The position numbers and the translations under genes are program-made. A stretch of 21,087 nucleotides of DNA from Intestinibacter sp. (GTDB lineage: Bacteria; Bacillota; Clostridia; Peptostreptococcales; Peptostreptococcaceae). How positions within the stretch are numbered: the stretch's first letter is position 1; each line of letters opens with the position of its first letter. Under the pieces are notes generated by a model. That model was not told the origin of the DNA and made no database searches. It was given only the letters and a program-made list of their open reading frames with translations. Positions 15,262 to 21,087 of this stretch are shown one piece after another. The stretch is taken from NCBI RefSeq assembly GCF_022780145.1, contig NZ_JALEXO010000211.1, positions 1 through 21,087 of the forward strand, read 5' to 3'.

Positions 15262-17412
15262 TTAATCTATTTTTTGTGATATTACTTTCATTTTATTGAT
15301 ATAAAAATCCAACACTATGGATTTAAAATTCTCTTTGATCTCTTCTTTATTTCCATATTTGATACAATTTACAAAATTATCATTTTCTATCAAATTCTCA
15401 CTTATCTTGCTCAAAAGCTCTCTTTGATAAGCTTTAGCTTCTTTTGGTATTAACATAAGAAGTGCATATCTTGTTTTGTTTTCTTCATCTATCATAACTT
15501 CTTTTGTTAATCTAATAGATGCATATCTTATGTTTTTTACTTCTTCTGTCATACAATGAAGTAAGGCTATTTCTATTCCATCTACAAATGGAGTAGAAAT
15601 ATTTATTCTCCTCTTTAAGTCTCTCTGAATTTTTAATGCCGATTTGCTGTCATTTGCAAATATGAAGCTGCTATAGTTGACAAGCTCTTCTATATCGTCA
15701 CAATCTACATCTTCATGTACTTCTAGCAGTTTGAAAAATTCAACTAAATTTCCACTCATCGTCATAAAGTCCATTACTTCATTTTTGTCGACTAGATTTT
15801 TTTGTTTTTTATTTTCTAGTTCTTCTGCCCTTATATCATTTTTAAAAACTTTATTTTTTGCTATATTTTTCAACTCATGTCTAATCTTTGTGACATCCTC
15901 TAAATTTAAAAGTGGATTTACAACTACACTCTTTATAGATGAATCTATCTCTACTGTAGAAATAATTAAATCTATTCCCTGTTGTTTTAGATCTTCATCA
16001 TCTATATTAATAGCTGATATTGTATCTACCATATTCAAATTCGAGAATTTCTTATGTAGTTTTGTCATTAGAAATCTAGAAGTTCCTATACCAGTCGGAC
16101 AACATGCTACGGCTTTTACTTCAACATCCTCCATCAAATTTCTCTCCATAGAAGATCCAAAATGCATCGCCAAGTACGCTATCTCTGATTCTGGAATTTC
16201 ATCGATATCTAATTTTTCTTTTATTATATATATGATATTAGCTACTCCATCGTAAACATCTTTGTATTCTGTTTTGATTTGTTCTAGAAGTGGATTTCTT
16301 ATGTCCATTCCCATCTTAATCCTGCAAAGCGATGGTCCGAGATGATTTACTAAATCATTTAGCAATCTTGTATCTTTGCTAAAATCAAGCTTGAATTCAT
16401 CTTCTGCTAATTCAATTAACTGCTTTGAAATATTCATCAACTCTACATCATCTAAAGTAAAATTATGATCCTTTGTTTCTAATCTCATTTTAGATCCTCT
16501 AAGATGCATCGTTATATATCCTATTTCTTCAATAGGCACATTTATGTCGAATTCCTTGCCTATTTTTTCTGCTATTTTTGTCGCTATTTTAAATTGGTCT
16601 ATACACTTAAGCTCATTTAAAACATCTTCCTCCATAGAGATTCTCTCTCCATTTTTCAATCTTTGTACTGCCAGAGATATATGAACCACCAATCCAATAA
16701 ACGAGCTATCTGAGATTTTTAAATTTATCTCTTTAATTACTTCAGATAGAGAGTTTTCTACTTTTTTTATAATCGACTTGTCGATTAAGTTCAAAAGTCT
16801 ATTTTCACTGGAAATTTCTATAACACTGCTGTTTTGAATATTATTGCCTACATTTTTTACCATGTTCATAAGTTCTTGTTCTTCACAAGAGTTGTATATA
16901 AGATTTACTTGAGCACTTCTTATATCTTTTTCTGAACCTTCAATGTAAATTCCTGTTCCTGGCTTTCTTATAAGCTTGATAGAAAACTTATCTAACCATG
17001 CTTCTATATCTACAAAGTCGTTGTTTAAAGTTCCTTCTGAAATCTTTAACGACTTGTAGAAGTAGTATGATTTAATTGGCTCCGAAGATGTTAAAAGATT
17101 TGATAAGATAAATCTTTTTCTTTCTTCTTTAGTGTAACTTTTTTCAATTTTTTCTTCTTGTAGAAGCTCTATTATAAACTGCTTACTATCTAACGTCTCA
17201 TCTAAATAGATCCCTACACCTGGTTTTTTTACAAATTTAAAATCATTTTCATCCAACCAGTTTTCTATGCTCGACATATCCCTCAGTACTGTTCTTGTAC
17301 TTATGTTTAATTCTTGTGCCACTTCTGAGATAGTTATTGGTTTATTTGAAGGATTCTGTGCCAGCATCAAAATGATTTCTTTCTGCCTTGAGCTAATCTT
17401 TTTTCTTTTCAT
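15262..17412 (-). CDS. mtlR: PRD-containing transcriptional activator MtlR
   Basis: 716 residues with the full MtlR layout: DeoR/HTH_11-type helix-turn-helix (about 7-50), a second helix-turn-helix-like part (about 110-150), PRD1 (about 200-310, histidines H244 and H303), PRD2 (about 325-430, H357 and H417), a IIB-like domain with Cys437/Cys438 in VACCPTGIGTS, and a C-terminal IIA-like domain with H619 in EIALLHC. In bacilli, phosphorylation of PRD2 by HPr activates, while phosphorylation of the IIB/IIA-like sites by the mannitol IIA inactivates, so the protein reads mannitol flux. It lies between mtlA and mtlF behind its own promoter and a terminator, so it can be made at a level different from mtlA. 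The candidate operators at 17511-17530 and 19591-19610 fit it as activator. Confidence 0.95.
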   Translation of the reverse strand: MKRKKISSRQKEIILMLAQNPSNKPITISEVAQELNISTRTVLRDMSSIENWLDENDFKFVKKPGVGIYLDETLDSKQFIIELLQEEKIEKSYTKEERKRFILSNLLTSSEPIKSYYFYKSLKISEGTLNNDFVDIEAWLDKFSIKLIRKPGTGIYIEGSEKDIRSAQVNLIYNSCEEQELMNMVKNVGNNIQNSSVIEISSENRLLNLIDKSIIKKVENSLSEVIKEINLKISDSSFIGLVVHISLAVQRLKNGERISMEEDVLNELKCIDQFKIATKIAEKIGKEFDINVPIEEIGYITMHLRGSKMRLETKDHNFTLDDVELMNISKQLIELAEDEFKLDFSKDTRLLNDLVNHLGPSLCRIKMGMDIRNPLLEQIKTEYKDVYDGVANIIYIIKEKLDIDEIPESEIAYLAMHFGSSMERNLMEDVEVKAVACCPTGIGTSRFLMTKLHKKFSNLNMVDTISAINIDDEDLKQQGIDLIISTVEIDSSIKSVVVNPLLNLEDVTKIRHELKNIAKNKVFKNDIRAEELENKKQKNLVDKNEVMDFMTMSGNLVEFFKLLEVHEDVDCDDIEELVNYSSFIFANDSKSALKIQRDLKRRINISTPFVDGIEIALLHCMTEEVKNIRYASIRLTKEVMIDEENKTRYALLMLIPKEAKAYQRELLSKISENLIENDNFVNCIKYGNKEEIKENFKSIVLDFYINKMKVISQKID

Positions 17413-17462
17413 TTTATCTCCCTTTTTAGTGACATTTTAATTTGCTTATCTTTTATACTTTA

Positions 17463-17491
17463 ATTTTAGCAAAATGTATTTGTCCTATCAA
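17463..17491 (-). promoter_or_regulatory. Promoter of mtlR
   Basis: TTGATA (17486-17491), 17-base spacer, TAAAAT (17463-17468), about 50 bases before the mtlR ATG. A 12-base inverted pair, TTTAGTGACATT (17425-17436) and its complement (17509-17520), flanks it. Confidence 0.72.
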
Positions 17492-17510
17492 TTCATTGAT
17501 ATTACTGTAA

Positions 17511-17530
17511 TGTCACTAAAGATTATGACA
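17511..17530. promoter_or_regulatory. Candidate MtlR operator at mtlR
   Basis: TGTCA-N10-TGACA, with its proximal edge 19 bases upstream of the mtlR -35 box. The site upstream of mtlA has the same spacing and the same distance, and I match 14 of 20 positions between the two. Assignment to MtlR is inference. Confidence 0.55.
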
Positions 17531-17594
17531 TATTTTAGATATATGTCATAGATATTTTTAAAACTTATATTGATGACATTTTTATAGTCATCAA
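17524..17594. promoter_or_regulatory. Two further inverted repeats upstream of mtlR
   Basis: A perfect 10-bp repeat TATGACATAT/ATATGTCATA (17524-17533 and 17541-17550, 7-base spacer) overlaps the candidate operator. A second, TTGATGAC/GTCATCAA (17570-17577 and 17587-17594, 9-base spacer), lies farther upstream. Both carry the same TGAC core as the operator, so the regulator may bind several sites here. Confidence 0.5.
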
Positions 17595-17601
17595 GTTATA
17601 T

Positions 17602-17636
17602 ATAAAAAATAAGCTGTGGCATCTACTGCCACAGCT
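17602..17636 (-). terminator. Terminator between mtlA and mtlR
   Basis: Minus-strand 9-bp stem AGCTGTGGC/GCCACAGCT (17628-17636 with 17612-17620), 7-base loop, then TATTTTTTATA. It limits read-through from mtlA into mtlR-mtlF-mtlD. Confidence 0.85.
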
Positions 17637-17667
17637 AGGGGAGTTTATTATGGTTTTGTACTTTTTA

Positions 17668-19410
17668 TTATTTAGCTAATCTATTGTATAAACCTTCTAT
17701 ATTTTCATCTTTTAAGAAATTCTTGATTTCTATTATTTCTACATTATCGTATTTATCTCTTGCTCTTTGTGCTAATGATTCATGTGTTACTATTATTTGT
17801 GCGTCTGCTGGTACGTTATCTACTGGTGCTGCTGCTACTTCTATTCCTAAGTCTAAATCTTTGATTCTTGCTTTGAATCTTGCTGCACCCATTGCACTTG
17901 ATCCCATTCCTGCATCACATGCGAATATTATTTTTTTGATATCTGATTTAGCTATTTCTTTAGTTTCAGCTGTTGCTGCTACTTCTGCTGAACCACCGTT
18001 AGCTAATCTATTGTATAAACCTTCTATATTTTCGTCTTTTAAGAAGTTTTTGATTTCTATTATTTCCACATTATCATATTTAGCTTTTGCTCTTTCTGCT
18101 AATGATTCGTGTGTTACTATTATTTGTGCATCTTCTGGAACATTGTCTACTGGCGCCGCTGCTACTTCTATTCCTAAGCCTAAGTCTTTGATTCTTGCTT
18201 TGAATCTTGCTGCACCCATTGCACTTGATCCCATTCCTGCATCACATGCGAATATTATTTTTTTGATATCTGCTACTGCTACTTCTTTAGTTTCAGCTGC
18301 TACTTCTACTTTTTGATTTTTAGATTTAGCTTTCATATCTTTCATTTGAGCTTGTGCTGCTTCTAAATCTTGTTCTCCGTCTCTAGTTGCTGCTCTTTTT
18401 ACAAATATTGAAGATATTAAGAATGATACTACTGTTGCAACTACTACACCTGATATTACTGCAAAATATTTACCTTTTGCTGTCATTGCTAATATTGCTA
18501 TTATACTACCTGGAGATGCTGCTGCTACTAATCCAGCTCCTAATACTGAGAATGTTAATACACCGCAAGCTCCACCAGCCATTACTGCTAATATTAATGC
18601 TGGGTTCATTAATATGTATGGGAAGTATATTTCATGTATACCACCTAAGAAGTGGATTATTACTGCACCTGGAGCAGATTCTTTACTTGCACCTTTTCCA
18701 AATAAGCAATATGCTAATAATACTCCAAGTCCTGGTCCTGGGTTAGCTTCTAATAAGAACATTATTGAAGATCCAAGTTCTTTAGCTTGTTCTATACCTA
18801 AAGGTGATAATATACCATGGTTTATTGCGTTATTTAAGAATAATACTTTTGCTGGTTCTATGAATAATGAAGTTAAGAATATTAAGTTCTTGCTAACTAA
18901 GAATTCAACACCTGCTTGTAATACTGATGTTACTGCTATTACAACTGGTCCTATTGCATAGAATCCGATGATTGCTAATATTAATCCTAATATACCAACT
19001 GAGAAGTTGTTTACTAACATTTCAAATCCTGATGGTATTTTTCCATCTACTAATTCATCGAATTTTTTGATTACCCATCCACCAAGTGGACCCATTATCA
19101 TACCACCGATTAACATTGTTGTATCTCCTGCACCAACTACTATACCTACTGTAGCTATTGCACCGATTACTGAACCTCTGTCACCTGCTATCATTTTACC
19201 ACCAGTGTAACCTATTAATACTGGTAAAACATATTTTAGCATTGGTGTTACCATTTCTGCTAATCTAGCATTTGGAAGCCATCCAGCTTCTATAAATAAT
19301 GCTGTTATAAATCCCCATGCGATAAATGCTCCTATGTTTGGCATAACCATACCACTTAGGGCTCTACCTAATTTTTGTACTTGAGTTTTGATTCCTGCTG
19401 CTTCACTCAT
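17668..19410 (-). CDS. mtlA: PTS mannitol-specific enzyme IICB with duplicated IIB domain (IIC-IIB-IIB)
   Basis: 580 residues, about 110 longer than a usual Firmicute IICB. Residues 1-340 are the membrane IIC domain of mannitol permease, including the substrate-binding GGIHEIYFPYIL (256-267). A Lys/Ala/Gln-rich linker (about 341-380) follows. Then come two IIB domains in tandem, 381-470 and 490-579, differing at only 5 of 90 positions by my count. Each keeps the phosphocysteine in FACDAGMGSSAMGA (Cys389 and Cys498), so both look active. A short linker with a repeated AETKE joins them. The protein takes up mannitol and phosphorylates it to mannitol-1-phosphate using phosphate from MtlF. AAGGAGG precedes the ATG at 19410. 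The promoter and candidate MtlR operator lie upstream; a terminator follows before mtlR. Confidence 0.96.
   Translation of the reverse strand: MSEAAGIKTQVQKLGRALSGMVMPNIGAFIAWGFITALFIEAGWLPNARLAEMVTPMLKYVLPVLIGYTGGKMIAGDRGSVIGAIATVGIVVGAGDTTMLIGGMIMGPLGGWVIKKFDELVDGKIPSGFEMLVNNFSVGILGLILAIIGFYAIGPVVIAVTSVLQAGVEFLVSKNLIFLTSLFIEPAKVLFLNNAINHGILSPLGIEQAKELGSSIMFLLEANPGPGLGVLLAYCLFGKGASKESAPGAVIIHFLGGIHEIYFPYILMNPALILAVMAGGACGVLTFSVLGAGLVAAASPGSIIAILAMTAKGKYFAVISGVVVATVVSFLISSIFVKRAATRDGEQDLEAAQAQMKDMKAKSKNQKVEVAAETKEVAVADIKKIIFACDAGMGSSAMGAARFKARIKDLGLGIEVAAAPVDNVPEDAQIIVTHESLAERAKAKYDNVEIIEIKNFLKDENIEGLYNRLANGGSAEVAATAETKEIAKSDIKKIIFACDAGMGSSAMGAARFKARIKDLDLGIEVAAAPVDNVPADAQIIVTHESLAQRARDKYDNVEIIEIKNFLKDENIEGLYNRLAK
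17674..18270 (-). repeat. Tandem in-frame duplication encoding two IIB domains
   Basis: Segments 18001-18270 and 17674-17943 are direct repeats of 270 bases with a 327-base period. I count about 18 mismatches (roughly 93% identical). Mismatches cluster toward the 3' half of each coding copy, and a block of about 88 bases around the active cysteine is identical. Of the mismatches, at most a handful change an amino acid, which points to recent duplication under purifying selection or to gene conversion. Confidence 0.95.
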
Positions 19411-19542
19411 TGATAATTCCTCCTTAAATTTTTCCTAGTTTTAAATTTTTTTGTTGTGTACTATTCAGTTTTTATTATTGCCTTTGATTTTGATTTCGCT
19501 CTTTTTCTTGAGCTTTTTATTATTGCTGTTCCTTATGATTTA

Positions 19543-19571
19543 ATATTACAATTTTTAAGCTTAATTTTCAA
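19543..19571 (-). promoter_or_regulatory. Candidate promoter of mtlA
   Basis: TTGAAA (19566-19571), 17-base spacer, TAATAT (19543-19548), giving a leader of about 125 bases before mtlA. The weak -10 suits an activator-dependent promoter. Confidence 0.55.
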
Positions 19572-19590
19572 TCTTAAGAAATCCTATTCC

Positions 19591-19610
19591 TGTCGCTGTA
19601 AATAGTGACA
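19591..19610. promoter_or_regulatory. Candidate MtlR operator at mtlA
   Basis: TGTCG-N10-TGACA; the inner bases extend it to TGTCGCT-N6-AGTGACA, six of seven arm positions pairing. It begins 19 bases upstream of the -35 box, the same geometry as at mtlR. The 12-mer TAGTGACATTTT (19603-19614) recurs exactly at 17427-17438 beside mtlR. Confidence 0.58.
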
Positions 19611-19614
19611 TTTT

Positions 19615-19741
19615 CAGATTATTCAATTTCCATTTAATCTTAAACAAGGATTGAATATGTCATGAATATAAAATTAAAAAATAAATTATGTTACTAATTG
19701 CAAATACAACCATATAACAAAAGTTTAAAGATTTAAATTCA
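19615..19741. other. Intergenic stretch without recognised content
   Basis: AT-rich DNA between the mtlA operator and the glmS terminator. Apart from a lone ATGTCA at about 19657 and a loose inverted pair ATTCAAT/ATTGAAT, I see no gene, RNA or strong signal. Confidence 0.5.
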
Positions 19742-19786
19742 AAACAAAAGGGTGTAATTCTAACCGAACTAGAATTACACCCTTTT
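19742..19786 (-). terminator. Terminator of the glmS transcript
   Basis: A perfect stem of about 16 bp, AAAAGGGTGTAATTCT (19746-19761) with AGAATTACACCCTTTT (19771-19786), 9-base loop. On the minus strand it is followed by TTTTGTTTTG; the plus strand also shows T5, so it could work both ways. It lies about 200 bases after the glmS stop, so the small ORF at 19854-19928 would be inside the glmS transcript. Confidence 0.88.
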
Positions 19787-19853
19787 TACGTATTTATAAT
19801 ATTGGGGGAATATTATGAGGAATACATTTATATTATTGTCAGCATAAAAAATT

Positions 19854-19928
19854 CTATACATTATTTTTTAAAAAATTTTTAATTTTTTCATTAAAAAAAG
19901 AGATTCCCGAAATAAATCTAAAATTCAT
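19854..19928 (-). CDS. Possible 24-residue small protein after glmS
   Basis: An ATG at 19928 is preceded at seven bases by AAGGAGGT, a perfect anti-16S match and stronger than that of most genes here. The frame runs 24 codons to TAG at 19854-19856. The peptide starts MNFRFISGISFF, has net charge about +3, and places F5, I9, F12, I16 and F19 at 4-3-4-3 spacing, as in an amphipathic helix. It lies 61 bases after the glmS stop and before the glmS terminator, so it should be on the glmS mRNA. No family is recognised; it could be a membrane-active peptide, a regulatory small protein or a chance frame. Confidence 0.42.
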   Translation of the reverse strand: MNFRFISGISFFNEKIKNFLKNNV

Positions 19929-19989
19929 TTCAGAAACCTCCTTGGTTTTAAGTTTTATATATTATTAAATTGACTAAAATTCTTTCAAA

Positions 19990-21087
19990 CTATTCAACTG
20001 TAACTGATTTAGCTAAGTTTCTTGGTTTATCTATATCGCATCCTCTGTCTTTAGCAACATAGTAAGCTAATAATTGAAGTGGTATTACACTTAATATACC
20101 AGCTAATATATTGTCAACTTTAGGGATGTATATAACTGCATCAGAAGATTTTTCTACTTCAGTATTTCCTTGTTCTGTTACAGATATAACATAAGCACCT
20201 CTAGCTTTTACTTCTTGCATGTTAGATAACATTTTTTCGAATAAGTTTTGTTGAGTTGCTAAAACTACTACTGGAACTCCTTCTTCTATTAAAGCTATAG
20301 TACCATGTTTTAATTCACCAGCTGCAAATGCTTCAGCATGAGTATAAGATATTTCTTTTATTTTTAAAGCACCTTCCATTGCAGTTGAGTAGTCAAGACC
20401 TCTACCTAGATAGAATACGTCTTTTTTGTCTACTAATTGTTTTGCTATTTCTTTTACTTGATCTTCGCATTTTAAAACTTCTGCAACTTGATCTGGTATT
20501 AATTTTAATTCTTCTATATAGTTCATGTATTCTTCTTTAGTTATAGTGCCTTTTTTGTAAGCAAAATCTAAAGCTATCATTATAAATGCTACTATTTGAG
20601 TAGTGTAAGCTTTTGTAGAAGCAACTGCTATTTCTGGACCAGCCCAAGTATATAATGTGTAGTCAGATTCTCTAGCTATTGAAGAACCAACAACGTTAGC
20701 TATTGATAAAACTGTAGCTCCTTTTGCTTTAGCTTCTCTTAAAACAGAAAGTGTATCAGCAGTTTCACCAGATTGACTAGCTAATATAACTAGTGTATTT
20801 TCATCTATAAATGGATCGCTGTATCTGAATTCTGAAGCTATATCAGTTACTACAGGAACCTTTAAGAATCTTTGTACCGCATGAGCTCCAACAAGTCCTG
20901 CATTATAAGCAGTACCACAAGCTACTATATAGATTTTATTTATTTTGTCTAATTGTTCTTTAGTTATATCTATATCGTCTAATTTGATTTCACCATTTTC
21001 GTCTAATCTTCTCATTAGAGTATTTTTAGTACCTTCTGGTTGTTCATATATTTCTTTTATCATGAAATGGTCGTATCCACCTTTAGA
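19990..21087 (-). CDS. glmS: Glutamine-fructose-6-phosphate aminotransferase (partial, C-terminal 365 aa)
   Basis: The frame is open to the window edge and continues upstream of the ATG at 21063 with SKGGYDHF, the conserved stretch before MIKEIYEQP, so the ATG is internal and the N-terminal glutaminase domain lies outside. What remains are two SIS sugar-isomerase domains: IVACGTAYNAG and ASQSGETADTLSVL in the first, LGRGLDYSTAMEGALKIKE and EAFAAGELKHGTIAL in the second, ending in DKPRNLAKSVTVE, the usual GlmS C-terminus with the substrate lysine. The enzyme makes glucosamine-6-phosphate for peptidoglycan. Any glmS ribozyme would be upstream and cannot be judged. Confidence 0.98.
   Translation of the reverse strand, partial: SKGGYDHFMIKEIYEQPEGTKNTLMRRLDENGEIKLDDIDITKEQLDKINKIYIVACGTAYNAGLVGAHAVQRFLKVPVVTDIASEFRYSDPFIDENTLVILASQSGETADTLSVLREAKAKGATVLSIANVVGSSIARESDYTLYTWAGPEIAVASTKAYTTQIVAFIMIALDFAYKKGTITKEEYMNYIEELKLIPDQVAEVLKCEDQVKEIAKQLVDKKDVFYLGRGLDYSTAMEGALKIKEISYTHAEAFAAGELKHGTIALIEEGVPVVVLATQQNLFEKMLSNMQEVKARGAYVISVTEQGNTEVEKSSDAVIYIPKVDNILAGILSVIPLQLLAYYVAKDRGCDIDKPRNLAKSVTVE

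Noticed and set aside
17674..18270. Direct repeats considered as a CRISPR or mobile-element signature
   Set aside because: They are two long in-frame domain copies within mtlA, with no short repeat-spacer pattern or terminal inverted repeats.
17684..18316. Plus-strand open frame of 210 codons with internal repeat
   Set aside because: It is the antisense shadow of the duplicated IIB domains; no ribosome binding site, and codon pattern follows the minus-strand gene.
19597..19610. Catabolite-repression (cre) site TGTAAATAGTGACA before mtlA
   Set aside because: It fits the outer cre positions but lacks the central CG, and it overlaps the palindrome that is better explained as the mtl operator.
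19796..19816. Palindrome ATAATATT-GGGGG-AATATTAT, and a 10-codon plus-strand frame with a G-rich site behind it
   Set aside because: The hairpin is weak and AT-only, and the frame is too short and without context to call a gene.

Overview
The window looks like chromosomal DNA of a low-GC, endospore-forming Gram-positive anaerobe. The AT-rich codon use, the sporulation genes and the order ywmB-murA-spoIID-spoIIQ-spoIIID-mreB/mbl, followed by metK, recD2 and comFC, suggest a clostridium, most likely a relative of Clostridioides/Paeniclostridium (Peptostreptococcaceae). That placement is inferred from gene order and protein resemblance, not from a search. Nearly all genes lie on the minus strand, so the biological reading order runs from high to low coordinates; only the yyaC-like gene (7418-7927) is on the plus strand.

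In reading order: (1) the 3' part of glmS (amino-sugar synthesis), followed by a possible 24-residue small ORF with a perfect Shine-Dalgarno and then a strong terminator. (2) A complete mannitol operon, mtlA-mtlR-mtlF-mtlD. MtlA carries two nearly identical phosphotransferase IIB domains in tandem. mtlA and mtlR each have a promoter preceded by the same type of TGTCR-N10-TGACA palindrome at exactly the same distance, which predicts control of both by MtlR. (3) The cell-wall/sporulation block ywmB-murA-spoIID-spoIIQ-spoIIID-mreB(mbl), with transcription split by strong terminators and probable compartment-specific promoters. (4) A lone plus-strand yyaC-like germination-protease-related gene, separated from mreB by a bidirectional terminator. 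(5) metK behind a SAM-I (S-box) riboswitch with promoter, aptamer, antiterminator pairing and terminator all readable. (6) recD2-comFC, overlapping by 32 bases. (7) A structured, GC-rich non-coding RNA of about 255 nt (2291-2545) with its own near-consensus promoter and terminator. It is probably the raiA-motif RNA, judging mainly from its place after comFC, but no raiA/hpf gene follows. (8) A small Xre-type regulator, whose promoter lies inside a perfect 25-bp inverted repeat, paired with a four-helix membrane protein. (9) A BceAB-type peptide-resistance ABC transporter whose permease runs off the window.

Long gene-free stretches: 2145-2625 holds the regulator promoter/operator, the RNA and its promoter. 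6976-7417 holds the metK leader and two divergent promoter regions. 19411-19989 holds the mtlA promoter and operator, the glmS terminator and the small ORF; within it I see nothing convincing at 19615-19741. I see no tRNA, rRNA, CRISPR array, insertion sequence or phage gene. The strongest unusual signals are the duplicated IIB domain in MtlA, the matched mtlA/mtlR operators, the orphan structured RNA and the 25-bp palindrome.
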